Source of the DNA: Gymnorhina tibicen
Lineage: Eukaryota > Chordata > Aves > Passeriformes > Artamidae
Length of the DNA: 64,000 nucleotides
NCBI GenBank assembly: GCA_013399875.1
Contig: VXAZ01004548.1
Location: 298,955 to 362,954 of the forward strand
Direction: 5' to 3'
Under the pieces are notes generated by a model. The model was not told where the DNA came from. It was given only the letters and a program-made list of their open reading frames with translations, and made no database searches. Of this stretch, positions 1-11,800 are shown piece after piece. Both the position numbers and the translations under genes were made by a program. How positions within the stretch are numbered: position 1 is the stretch's first letter; every line of letters begins with the position of its first letter.

Positions 1-739
1 TTTCTGGTTTAGCTGGCTTTAGTACAACGTTCACATTAGCTCTGTGCCCATAACCTCAAACTGAATAACACTGGAAACACGTGATGTATGGAGGAAGCTT
101 AAAGGAAAAGTGCCAAATGAATATTGGCCTTTCATGTCCTTCTCTGGTGAGCACATGTGCAAGCTGGATTCAGGATGGAGAACAGAGAGAGGAATACTAA
201 ATATTCTCAGTGCACACTGTAATGTCTTTAAAAATAATTCCTTTAGAACAAATCCAACATGTTGATCCAACTCAATAATTTTTTTTAAACATCTTGGTCT
301 GGATAAGATATCATTTACTGTAAGAGGCAGCCATTTCCAACAGTAATGAAAAAGGTAAAAAATAGTTTTTGGGCATCAGTATGAGTCAGAAATAAAATCC
401 CCAGAAGGATATACATGATTTACATACAGTTTCATTTTTCATGTCTCAAGCATGGACCATTTCACATTGATCTACTCAGACTTATAAACATACAAAGGAT
501 TTTATTTGTTTAAAATGAACACAATCAGAGTAAGATCTAATCTTTGACCACTAATTTTTGATGGAAAGTTTAGATGCTGTGCAAGAGGTTTTGTGCTGTT
601 AGTACTAGTTAATTCGTTTCTTAAAGGCAATTGACTCCTACACTTTCTAAATTAATTTTTAAAAATGTATACTTTGGCTGATTCAGTCTCTGAAAAGGAT
701 GCAGGTATATGTCAATATATTGTTTGAAATGTACATTTT
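1..739. other. Unique AT-rich DNA, no gene seen
   Basis: I see no repeat family, splice-flanked exon or RNA gene. Only short chance reading frames occur (for example 31-270 on the minus strand), and none resembles a known protein family. Confidence 0.5.
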
Positions 740-1309
740 CCTTCTTGTCTGGTGAGGTAAGTTGTCCCCCTGCAGCATTTGAGGACCTCTATGAAGCATG
801 TAGTCACTGCAGCCCATGGAAAGGACCACATCAGGGCAGACAACCACACTGCAGCCTGTGGAGGACCCCACACTGGAGCAGTCTTTCTGTGAAGGACTTT
901 ATCTTGTGTCAGGGACCATATGTTGGAGCAGGGATATAGTGTGAAGAAGAAGAGGCATATATGGAGTTATGAACTGATCACAAACCCCTTCGTCGTGTTC
1001 CCCTGCACTGCTTGGGGATGAAGAACTAAAGGAACTGGGAATGAAGTTGAGCCTGGGAGGAAGGCAGGGGTGGGGGAAAGATTTAGTTTTACTGTTTTTT
1101 TCTCACCATCCTACTCTTTTTAAAATCGGAAATAAATTAAATTGATTTTCCCTAAATCAAGTCTGGTTTCGCTGTACTACAGAGTGATGGTAACTACTGA
1201 GTGATGTGCCTGTCTTAAACCATGAGCTTTTCCATTTCACTCTCTTCCTGTATCCTATTGAGCAGGGTGAGGGACAGAGCAGCTGGTGGGCATCTGGCAG
1301 CCTGCCACA
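740..1309 (+). mobile_element. ERV-type LTR remnant, plus sense
   Basis: This stretch is GC-richer than its surroundings. It contains repeated short modules of the form 'ctgcagcccatggaaaggac' / 'ctgcagcctgtggaggac' (about 810-870), then a polyadenylation signal AATAAA at 1131-1136. After that comes an R/U5-like tail ending near 1309 in 'cctgccaca'. The order (repeated modules, AATAAA, pyrimidine-rich tail) matches an LTR family I recall from songbird genomes. No TATA box, clear 5' terminus or target duplication was found, so the left end is approximate and may be truncated. No viral coding sequence follows it. It could instead be the 3' end of another retroelement class; a repeat-library search would settle this. 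Confidence 0.55.
1131..1136 (+). promoter_or_regulatory. Polyadenylation signal AATAAA in LTR remnant
   Basis: A canonical AATAAA hexamer sits at the expected place between the U3-like modules and the U5-like tail of the 740-1309 element. It supports the plus-sense orientation. Confidence 0.5.
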
Positions 1310-1609
1310 GTGAATTTATCACAAATTTATTCTTGATACTCAATAAAATTGTCCCCAATGCTAAATGGAACTTTTACTCAGTAATACTGAAAAATCAGTT
1401 TAATAACAATGAAATATGTATCAGGAATAGCATTCTACAATCATATTAACAGTTTAAAAATTTGATCTAGACTTCTTTTTGCTTAGCAGATAGATAAGAA
1501 TTTATGGGTGCAAGAAAAATAGCTTGATGTCCTGAGATTCAGTAAACATATGTACAGAAATATGACAATAAAAATGTCATTGATTAAATTCTTGATAACT
1601 GTATGTATA
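1310..1609. other. Spacer between two LTR elements
   Basis: About 300 bases of AT-rich DNA with no recognisable feature. Confidence 0.5.
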
Positions 1610-2004
1610 TGTCATGGTTTAGGAATCGTATTATCCAATTTAATGTTCCCACTGAAACCACACCAAACCGTGTGCCACTTGCTCGCTCCTCCTTCCCTTC
1701 ACTCCTCCTTCCCTTCCCCTCCCCTCTGTAGGGCTGGAGAAGTAAATTGGAGACACAAAAGACAAAGATCATGGGCTGAGATAAGAACTATTTACTGGAA
1801 AGAGCAATGAAATAAGAGAACGAACAGTTACAGAAACAATGTTAATGACAGAGGGTGCAAGAAGGGCTCAAGTCCCCCAGGAAAACCCCCGACAATCCAA
1901 CATGCTACCCTGACCCGGAAGCGAGCTCTTCCCACATTCCCTGAAAATGATGTGAGGTCATATAGAATAACTTCTGGGTCCTAGCCATACCTGCTTCTGG
2001 CTAC
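1610..2004 (-). mobile_element. Short ERV LTR, minus sense, probably solo
   Basis: The plus-strand edge reads TGTCATGGTTTAGG at 1610, a typical avian ERV LTR terminus. It is followed by 'gaaaccacaccaaaccg' and a pyrimidine-rich tract (1687-1729). Reading the minus strand, the element starts near 2004 and ends at 1610. The hexamer 'tgtata' lies directly outside both proposed ends (1604-1609 and 2005-2010), which would be a 6-bp target duplication. The inner end reads '...ggctac' and lacks the terminal CA expected of an LTR, so one base loss or a misplaced boundary must be assumed. No internal retroviral region is attached. The LTR assignment is fairly secure; the exact right end is not. Confidence 0.6.
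1687..1729. repeat. Pyrimidine-rich tract (CCTTCCCTTC-like)
   Basis: Almost pure C/T, made of repeated 'ctccttccctt' words inside the 1610-2004 LTR. It is a replication-slippage tract with no other visible role. Confidence 0.6.
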
Positions 2005-2010
2005 TGTATA

Positions 2011-4100
2011 AAATGTTTTACTGTGAGTGTTCATGCCTAAAGGATATTAACTGTAATGTAAACTTTTCCACAAGGGCTTTAAAGTATCTCAGAAAGAGTA
2101 AAATTAGAACAAACTGCACATTTAAGAGGCTGGAGAAGTAGAAACTTTGAATGGATGCAGGACATAGAATAATTTTAACTTCTACCTTGTACATTTTTTT
2201 CAGCTTCTTGACAATTAAGATTAACCAGCATAAAGGAATTGTAAACAGTTATAAGAAACATTTCTCCCACTCCCTCCCTCCCTCTCCCTATTCCTCTTCC
2301 CTCCCCTGTTTTCCTCAGGTCACCATCTAAGTTACACTTCTCATATTTTTTGAATTTGTCCTGATATATAGATATCTATTTTCAGTCTAACACCACCAAC
2401 ATTTTTCTGAATTTTTAAAGTGCCATATATTTAAATGGGTTTGTAGCCACATGATTCTCCATCTGTTTCAATATTCATCTAAAAATATTTTTCTCTTGTC
2501 TGCTTCACCATGTTTGCCTCTTTTTTTCAGTATTTTATTATAGCTATAAAGGAGATTTATGTTATATTTTATTTGGGGCATGCAAAAAAAATTTAATAAT
2601 TTATCCTATCTATTATTATTCTTAGATTTTGAATTTCTGATCTAACTTTCCCACCCCCAGTCCCCACCCCCAGCTATTATTACATAAATTACAGTCACTT
2701 TTTCAGCACCCTTTGTTTTCTAGTGGTCTGTATTGTGGTTTGTTTAATTTTTAAAAATTATTTTCATATCTGCTGTGCCTATTTCTCATATAAAAATGAG
2801 ACAGAATTCTTCATATTCAGGAACTTACACAGAATCTAGACTCTTGTCATGCATGTCCTTTTCTGCTTTATTTAATTTTGAAATAGTTTACTAACATAAT
2901 CTAGTATTGCTATTTCAGTCTTAATGAGTCAAAAGTCCTATTGATTGCTTTAAGCATTTTGTCACAGAACTTAGGGTTAGCTAAGCTTTAACAGATTGAC
3001 ATTGGAAGGGATATTCTGCCTTATGGATTTTTGTATTTTTAATGTGTATTTAAAGTAGTTTTTGATGCAAGGTTGTTCATCCTCAGGTGAGTAGTCAGAA
3101 AAATGTTGCCAATGTCCTTATGACTGTAGACATGTATTTCTGAACTCCCCCACTGTGGGTTCAACTTTGCGGAGCTCCGCAGAGTTTATGAGGTTTGCGG
3201 ATGCTCCTGGATAAAACACCTACACTATTGTCTGGAGGTAGTCATGTGCAGACGGAAAACTCAGGATCTCTTGTACAGTCATTGAGTTAATATAGTCTCA
3301 GTCAGAATAAATGAGAAATTTATAATTCATACAACAATTTTCACAGGGATTGGATTCTGAATGAGACTAGGCACCAATGCCCAAAGGCCAGAGTAGCAAC
3401 TGCATGAGCAAAAATTTGGCTAAGTAATATACATGAGCAGTTACTGTTACTGTAGAAGCAACCCCATAAGTGATAATTCATACATCTATTTTTGTCACAA
3501 ATACGGATCTAACCCCAACATTGAATTTGCATGACTTTTCGTATTCTTTCTTGATTGGCTGGTATTTTGAAAATCATCCCCCAGATTTTTGCATCCAGTA
3601 GAATGGTTATTGTAATTAATCTTATGAATTCTTATTGAGTATACTCAATATTTTTTCAGTTCTTTGATTACCACAGTGTTTGGTGTTTCCTTACCTGTCA
3701 AAAATATAGCTTCCTCAAGAATTTTGCAAAGTTCGCATTTATGTGCAAGAGCATTACACATTGAAATAACCCCCAGGTGGAAGACCTGTCACTCTTTCAT
3801 ACACTTTTCTGGCTGAAAGCAGAAATACACTTTTTTCGGTACTTAGACGAGAGTTATGACAAGGAGATTATGGTACTGAGTGAAGGATAAAGACATAAAA
3901 AGAGGTAACAATCAAGGAGGACACATAACTTTTTTTCAATTTCAGACATTGAAGCTCCTAGATATATATCTGTAATATTGTTATGAAAAATATTAGCCTG
4001 GTTTAGGAGTCTTGACTGCCTAAGAGTAAAGTTTTCCATCACACATTTTATTTTGTATGCTATGCCAATTTATGCACTCTATGTAGATGTTATGCTGCAG
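2011..4100. other. Unique AT-rich DNA with a pyrimidine tract and a GC palindrome
   Basis: No gene or recognisable repeat family. It contains a CCCT-rich tract near 2267-2310 and a perfect 14-bp GC-rich palindrome at 3168-3181 (listed separately). Confidence 0.5.
3168..3181. repeat. Perfect 14-bp palindrome TGCGGAGCTCCGCA
   Basis: Self-complementary over all 14 bases, with two CpGs, in otherwise AT-rich DNA. It could be a dimeric factor site or chance. No known motif is assigned. Confidence 0.6.
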
Positions 4101-4129
4101 CTGTTTACATGTAAACTACATGTAAACAG
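4101..4129. repeat. Perfect hairpin: 13-bp arms, 3-nt loop
   Basis: Arm CTGTTTACATGTA (4101-4113), loop aac, then its exact reverse complement (4117-4129). The 3-nt loop with full-length perfect pairing suggests a template-switch mutation during replication rather than a conserved RNA structure. It contains TGTAAACA-like forkhead half-sites on both strands. Confidence 0.75.
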
Positions 4130-4140
4130 TCATAAGAAAT

Positions 4141-4200
4141 TAATAAACAGTTATAAGGTTAATTAAGAAATTATAAACAGTTATAAGGTTAATTAAGAAA
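4141..4200. repeat. 30-bp tandem duplication, two copies
   Basis: Units 4141-4170 and 4171-4200 each read '...ataaacagttataaggtt' followed by 'aattaagaaa', and differ only near the first bases. A partial degenerate third unit ('taaacagtcataagaaat', 4123-4140) precedes them, overlapping the hairpin's right arm. Confidence 0.8.
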
Positions 4201-4372
4201 TAATGCTCCAGGAACCCACTACATATTTTTATGAAACTCTGGTGTTCATAAATATTTTCATTGTTTATCCAAGATCATTTTCTTAAAAGAAAATGTTTAG
4301 TTTTCTGCAATAATCCCATATTATGTGTTTTAATGTAGAAAAATCCAGAAAGGAAAGGGATAAAAGAGGCAG

Positions 4373-4444
4373 AGGAAGGAAGGAAGGAAGGAAGGAAGGA
4401 AGGAAGGAAGGAAGGAAGGAAGGAAGGAAGGAAGGAAGGAAGGA
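4373..4444. repeat. (GGAA)n microsatellite, about 18 units
   Basis: An uninterrupted run of 'ggaa/agga' tetranucleotides about 72 bases long, followed by AT-rich DNA. The minus-strand reading frames over it (poly-LPSF) are artefacts of the repeat. Such runs are usually length-polymorphic. Confidence 0.95.
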
Positions 4445-7400
4445 AAATATTTGTATGAAAATTCTGCACTAGAAAACGTCGAGGTGTAGAAATAGAGGTG
4501 TGAACATTTGCCTTTTATGATTAGTAGATGGGCACGATAAAAAGGGCCAATATGAAAAAATGTCCAATGCAAGGACATGTAAATAATTATGGAAGACTGC
4601 AATGAAGAAAGAAAAAGAAAAGATGTGAGTAACACCATGGAAAAGCACAACAGTGAAAAATTAAACTCCCAGATGGACAGGAAATAGTAATATTGTACAA
4701 GGATGATATAATACTTTCAGGGCATTTTAGGTCATGTATTCAGCCCTCCTTCAAAATGTGTAGCTTAATTTTCCCTAAACAATAATGATGCTCTGGTGGG
4801 TTTGATTTGTTTGGAATGGGCAGGAGGGTTCTGTTATGGAGTCAGATAAGCTATTGTTCCAAAGACCATTGCAACATGTAGTTGATAAATCTAAAAACAC
4901 TATAGCAAATTGGAGAAAAACTGGTTACCTTAGATATAAAAATAGATATTATTTGTGAAAACTAGCTTTTTATCCCACTAGCAACAGTCTACTCCTTGTT
5001 GAGGGACGGAATGATACAGACTGAGTGAATTGGTGTTAAAGCGCAACTTCCTCATAAACACAGAACATGATCTCCAGTATGGCAGAGATCAGCCCCTAAA
5101 GTTCTTCTTGTTCATACTCCCATCTCCAGAGAAGGGTGTGCTAATTAAGGATTTACATGACATTTCTAATTCACTTAAGTCATAAATTGATTTCTGTGAT
5201 AAAATCTACTTTCAGAAATGTTTATGTTTCTGTAAAATATAAATGTCCAGTTACTTGTCTAGAGAAAAATCCCTCTTAAGCAAAAAAGATTAAGGGTCTA
5301 TTTAAATATATTTGATGATACAGAATTGTTCATCGATATCAATCAATTACTTCTAATGTAAATCTGCCAGTTCTATTCAAGGATTGCTACTCTTATAGCA
5401 CAGTCATGTATCTGTATGATACTTGAGAAATACTTTATGTAGATGCAATTACGTGATGATCTATGAGAGAAGGGAAGCAGAACTTAATGAATGTTTTGCT
5501 ATTCCCTGTAAGAAAGTCAAATATACTTAATTAATAACTTTCTCAATGTTGTTATTAAGCATTTGTAAGCCATGTTATCTTTAGAGTGTATTTTAAATTC
5601 TTGCATTTGGTCTCAGCTGAGCATTGAAGAATAATTATTGGAGAAGAATTATGGAAATTAAAACATAGATTTGCAGATAGTAAACCTCCAGTTTTCTTGA
5701 TCAAGATAAGAAGATATTTTTCTTTTGCATTCTGCAAAAGAAAATAAGTTTATTTTACTTAGAAAGAAGAGATTATCCTTATATAGCCCCTTGCAAAACA
5801 TAATGATAAATTTGGAGTAGCATGAAAAAGTCAGGTGAAAAACACTAAAAGTTATTAATATTGGTGATAGCAAAATAAAAAAAAAGTCTAACAAAAATAT
5901 TAACTTTAGTAAATTTTACGTTGTTATTATGTTGTTCTTAACATCATATTCTAGTAATTGTTGTATAAATAAAAATATCCACCCATACATATGGAAAAAT
6001 GGTTTCAAAAAAAGAGTTATAATTATTCACTGTCAACTAAAAAGACATATGTATAACCTTTCAGAAATTTTCCTGGATTCAGTCAATATTTACATCAGCA
6101 AAAAATGGTATCCCCTAGAAGTGAGAAGTGCAGATTCCATTAATCTATTGGATTGAGTAAGATTTAGAAGACAAGACTAGAATTCAACATTATCTCAATT
6201 GCCTGTGGAGATAGCATGATAACAAGACTAAAATTTGTACCAACAGATTCGAGTCTCTGGCTACTAAAAGAAAACAGAAGTTAAAAGGATGGGAAAAGGA
6301 ACCAATGTACCACAGATTGCTATAGATGACTAATTCTTCTCCATACAGTCTCAGAAATCAGCTTGAAGTAGTCAGTTGAATTTGAAATAAGGACAACTGC
6401 AAACACAGAATTGGTAGTACCATTGACTGGGAAGCACTTCTGATAGGCAGTGTAGAATTTTATGATAATATTTCTGAACAGATAACACAATATCTGATAC
6501 TATCACCTAAGCACTCCTGGACTTGTGACAGTGCAAGGGTTGAACTAAAACATCCTTTCCATACTGATCTTTAAGTTTGTGTTCCCATGGCCTGCTTTCT
6601 GTGTGAATATTAGGCAGTTAGGGGATAAAACAAAATTTAAACCATCCATAACCTCACTTTCTTTTTGTCCCAGTAAAAAGAAAAAATAAATACTCAGGGA
6701 AGATGAACTCCAAAAGACAATTTAATGATAGTTTATGAAAAGGAGAAGATACCGATGAAGAGATCAAAGTGGAAATCTTAGAAGTGGTTAGCTCTTCAGT
6801 GCTGTCTGATTACCTTTGAAAGGTATTTAAAAAAAACCAAAACACAAAAAACCTCCCATCAAAGTGAAAAGTTTCCAACTTATGAGGGAAAAGACTGAAC
6901 TGAACTAGCCTCACACAAGAGTTTCATAAACTATGAAATACTTTTGGTTTTATTCCTAAAGTTATGTCCTGTAGGGGATAGTATTCACACATGTCGTTAT
7001 TGGTTTATTATTACTAATACATTTTTTGTTTTCTCCCTGTAAGAGAAAACCAAAAAAATTCTCTTTTTACCAAAGAGATTGGTTCATGTGTTTTAAATGG
7101 AGCAAATTATTTAGCTGGGCATCAAACTATTTAGTTTTATTGTTCTAAATGTGTACATAGAAATTTAAGATAATTTCTCAGTTTGAATCTAGAAATTACT
7201 GATGACAGTCAGATGCTGGAAGAAGGCTTACAGAAATTATTATAACATATGGTATTTCAATACTAGCTCAAGTTTTGCAGAACTGTAAGCGAAACACAAG
7301 TACTTCACAAGAGGCATTAAGTCCCTCTTGTGCTGGTAAACTTGCTGTGTAGTCTTATTGCCAAGCAATAGAAACGTAATGTGCTGATCGAGAGAGACAT

Positions 7401-8679
7401 AATTTTCCCACTCTTGGAAAATTTTTGTGATTTCCCAAATGCTTTTATGCAGTGTTGGCCAGAAAGCTTGGCTAAATGTATCCCTTGTGGATTTTCTTAT
7501 TGACCAGTATGATTGTAATGAGGGAACATTCAAAATTTTCAAGGAGAATAAGAGACTTAACTCCAAAGCAGTTTATCCCCATTTTCCTTCAGTTTTACTC
7601 TGTGTTTGCAATATTCATGCTTGATGTGGCATAACCTACTTTTTTCTAATTAATAATTCAATATTTATACAAAATAGACAAGATCAAGCAGTAGAGACTG
7701 AGTCAGATATTATAAAATAGCCAACTGTCTGCTTAACAAAGAAAGATATTTAAGTCAGACAGGAAAGAGGCAAAGTACATCTAAGCACCCTAATCAGGCT
7801 GATGCTAGGTACTCTGGAGCAAACAGATGTGCAGTCGGCCCAATCTTCTTTCCTTCCAGTCAGCCCAACCGTTCTTCTAGGACTTTTTAAACTGATGTTT
7901 CATTCACACTGGTATGTTCTCACAAGAGTCTTAATAGTCACTAACAGGAGATTTTATGGTTTTTACAGAATTTATATACACTTCTCTACTGGCACTTTCT
8001 ATCATTCCTACACAAATCAATATCCGCCTACTTCACAATGCCCTAGAATATTAATTTTGTCCTTGTTTCAGAGTTACCTTTCTTTTCCACAGCTGATGTC
8101 ACTTCGGTTAAAATTAACTTACCGAGGTTATTTGCACCATCAGTGATTTTCCAGCAGGTTAGTATGAGCATATGGAGACACTTCTTTCTCCACAAATGGT
8201 CAAATGATGGAGCTTTGCTGTCATTGCTGCTTCAAAAAGCAAATGAACAGCGCAGATAGTACTAATGAGGAACAGCAAATATCATTTGCTCCACAAATCC
8301 CTCTTCCCATATATATGCATAAAGACTGAATCCAGGTCCAGAAGTGGAACTACTGCAGCATTAGTCAACACAGCTTGGCAGACACTCTGTTCTTACCTTC
8401 TTTCAGCCATAAAGACGCTGCAAATTTCAACTGTAACATGATAATCATTCTGTATCCATACTGTGATTCAACATGTATCCACTATGGCAATTCTAGTCAC
8501 ATAAAAAATTAGCCAGATCAGCAAACATAATTGAATTTAATTATAGGAACAAAATATCCTTCCCTCTCCTCCAGATGTGAAAGTATGTATCTTTGAAAAA
8601 AACCCAGATATTTCTAATACTTCTATAATTTTACTGAAAGTAATGCAAAACTGATCGTTAAATTCCAGCAGAACTGTTG
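4445..8679. other. Unique AT-rich DNA with two short inverted repeats
   Basis: No gene recognised. The longest non-repeat frame is a 108-codon minus-strand frame at 7240-7566, with no recognisable domain. Inverted repeats occur at 5718-5744 (separate entry) and at 7028-7050 (8-bp arms GTTTTCTC/GAGAAAAC, 7-nt loop). Confidence 0.5.
5718..5744. repeat. Perfect hairpin: 12-bp arms, 3-nt loop
   Basis: Arm TTTTCTTTTGCA (5718-5729), loop ttc, then the exact reverse complement (5733-5744). It has the same architecture as the 4101-4129 hairpin, about 1.6 kb away. Confidence 0.75.
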
Positions 8680-8872
8680 TTAAGCCCTGGGAACAGGCTG
8701 CCTGGGGAAGCGGTTGAGTCACCATCCCTGGAGGTATTTGAAAGATGTATAGATGTGGTTCTTACAGACATAGTTTAGTGGTGGACATGGCAGTATTAGC
8801 TTAATGGTTGGGCTTGATGATCTTAAAGGTTTTTGCCAACCCAAACTATTCTATAATGCTGTAATTCTATCA
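8680..8872 (+). mobile_element. CR1 LINE 3' tail, plus strand
   Basis: Contains typical words of the avian CR1 3' end: 'gtgagtcaccatccctggagg'-like sequence (as 'ttgagtcaccatccctggag'), then 'ggttgggcttgatgatctt' and 'ccaacccaaactattctata', ending in a degenerate ATTCTAT tail near 8872. Only the last 190 or so bases remain, the usual 5' truncation of CR1. No coding capacity is left. Confidence 0.85.
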
Positions 8873-11800
8873 GGCTGACATCTGAAGCTGCTTACTACTA
8901 CTAACATCCATTTCAGATTTGTCTTGGAAAGAGTCAGCTGGGGTGGTAAAAAGCAGTCCCAGAAAAAGAGCTAGTGCTGCAGTGTTTCCTGGACACATAG
9001 TTCAAGTCTTTTAATTTATAAAATGATTTAATTAATTAGTATAGTAAACCTGTTTCTAAAAGGGCAATTACAACCCAGGTTAAACCACATGAATCGTAAC
9101 TGCTGACACTGCCATCAAGAGGGCATCCTTATTCTGTAGGCCATCAATATTCTCATACAACAGTTACAGATATGTAAAATTGACAATTACTATATATTCA
9201 CATGAATATTCAATTGTCATATGGAAATTTAGAATGTGGGTTGTGACACTCTGAGAGCTTACTCCTTTTAATCATAATCACAGGAGTAATTTATTTGAGT
9301 AGTACCTATGTATTGACACTGAGGGAGTTGCTCAGTTAATTTATAAACTGGAAAATTTAAAACAACGTGGCAGGGTTGATCATGTTCTTGGATCCTAAAG
9401 ACAGAAGGACATTGAAAAGAAGTATTTAACTTAAAAAAATGTAAAGAAACTTAACTGCTATTTGGTGCTTTTTAGAACTGTTTCCATGTAGGGGCCAAAG
9501 CAATACTTTTCATGGGAAGCAAGACAAAGAAATTATAAAGCTCTCATTTTCATACTGAAAAGTGAAAAATATTTGTGATCATGAATGATATTTATTACAG
9601 AAAGAAAGATTTTGAATTCCAGATTGGGGTACTCCACTAAGTACCCTGTGCTAAGTTTCATGCTAAGCAACTTTAAATTTCAGTACATCAGGGCATGCTT
9701 TGTTGTATGTTAGTTGCAGGGCCTAAATCCATGGATGCTGGCATAAAATTTAAAAAAAATCCTGTTTGACTTGGCAGTGAACATACATGCTGTTTAAAAT
9801 ATGTATTAGTCAGTAAATTTGTGTTTATGTTTAATAGAACAAGACAAGTATGAAAATCTGCACATGTAAATATGATTAAATTACATAAAAATTAGATTCT
9901 GAATCTTTGAATCAAAAGAATAATGTGTATAGTTTACACCTATTCATCGGAATATTTTGTTTCTTAGATCAGGTATTTTGTTTCTTAATAAATTCTTTTG
10001 AGTAAATGCATGCCTACAACCAAAACAGAGCAGTTATTATTGTAATAAATTTACTGTACAATATAGGAAAAACTGAGGTGGAATTCAATAGGTATCTGTT
10101 TTGTCATGAAAAGTGTACCTAAAATGCCTAAGGACAGGTACTTTAGAATCATAAACATTAAACAAATAAAAAGCAAATAGCTTTTCTAATCCCATTTCCC
10201 ATCATGAAATATCCGGGAAAAAATAACGGAACAAGAAACTTTCAATAATAGGCAAAGCAAAAACTGAAAAACCATTAGTGCATCTGTACATAAAAGAGAG
10301 GAAAAGGTATCGAATATACCATCAAGGTGAAAAACAAAAACCTGGATACATTATTATTACTATTGATATTCTATTAACATTAACATTGACTTTAAAGAGT
10401 TGTACAAAATGGATTTTTAAAATGCTTAAATAATGAGAAAAAATAGATCATGTTTTAATATATGAGTATTTTCAGTTCTATATCTAGAACAAATCTTCAA
10501 AATATGTTTAAGTTCACTTACCGTAATTTTCATTATTTTTTTTCTGAAACATAGTTAAATGAGAATTAAGGTAATAAAACTACCCCACGTGGTTTACAAA
10601 GATGATTTCTGAAGAATAATTATGCATCAACTCTTGATGATGCAATATAAAATTGATCCATCAAAAGAAAGGTGTTATTCTTCCTTTTTAAAATGTTCTT
10701 CTAAAATAAATTGATTGAATTGTTTTCTTCCTTTCTTCAAATTATGTCAGAAGGGAGACTTCATGGAAAATGAATTACTTGGGAGAAAAAACCCCAAGAA
10801 ATTAACTTTTGTCTTCGAGATTTCCTGTAAGAAGTGTGCTGTCCTTACTACAAGGAATACTGTTTTAGAAAAAGAGGTTGAGAGTGTGGTCCTGTCTTTT
10901 ATGAAATTTTGTTTTTTTCCAAATCAGTCATCATGATAGCATTGAATTTATCATTTCCTTTTTAAATGGTTGTTTAGAACTCCTTCACTGACATATCAGA
11001 GCTTTTTTAAACTTACTATTTAAAATAGATCAATACATATCATATGCATGTTTTCTCCAAATTAACTTTGAAGGTACTGTAGTCAAAACATTTCTATTGA
11101 CGATATTGTACATCAGAGCAGTAGATTAATCAAGGTACTGAACTTCTGAAAAGAAAAGAACAATATTGTGCATAATGGCAGGATACACTCTGGGACAGCT
11201 CCATATTATCTCATTCACAGATATGTTTCTTCATGTGCAATAACACATTACAAATTTTAACTTAACATGATTTCACATATAAAGGAAGATCAAGGAAGCC
11301 AAAATTTTGAGGTGAAATCTCACTAGAGATTTTCTATTTGTCTAATTCCTAGCTACTGTTCCAAGAGAGGTACACAAACCTGAAAAACACCTGCAAGACA
11401 GTTAAAATACTTGACGACATACCAAGTGACTCAGGCGTCCAACTGCCAGCAGCTGAATCAAACCCTAGAAGTAGAGCAGAGGTCCCAAAAGTCCTCTCTT
11501 GTACCTGCCAGCCTCTCTGGGATTTCAAATATCATAGAGCTGTTCAAGTGGAACTAGAGATGGAAATGGAAACGCACATCTTAAGTGGGCAATTGAACCA
11601 AGATTCTGTAGTTAAGCTTCTGAATCTCAAGTTGGATATCACCATTAATGACTGTTCTCCTTCAAATAGCTTTCTTACATCCACTAAAAAATACTAATCT
11701 AAACATTAATGCTGATCTAAAAAGCCTGATTGAAATCAACAGTGAATGCCATCAGCAGAGCTACATTACAGGAAAAATTATCTGTAGTTAGCAGAATCTG

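Noticed and set aside
4101..4129. Possible microRNA hairpin related to miR-30 (TGTAAACA words)
   Set aside because: The stem is only 13 bp with a 3-nt loop, far shorter than a pre-miRNA, and the sequence after TGTAAACA does not match the miR-30 family.
4275..4650. Minus-strand frames with repeated L-P-S-F
   Set aside because: Direct translation of the GGAA microsatellite; not a protein.
7240..7566. 108-codon minus-strand frame, the longest clearly outside recognised repeats
   Set aside because: No recognisable domain, and the length is expected by chance in AT-rich DNA of this size.
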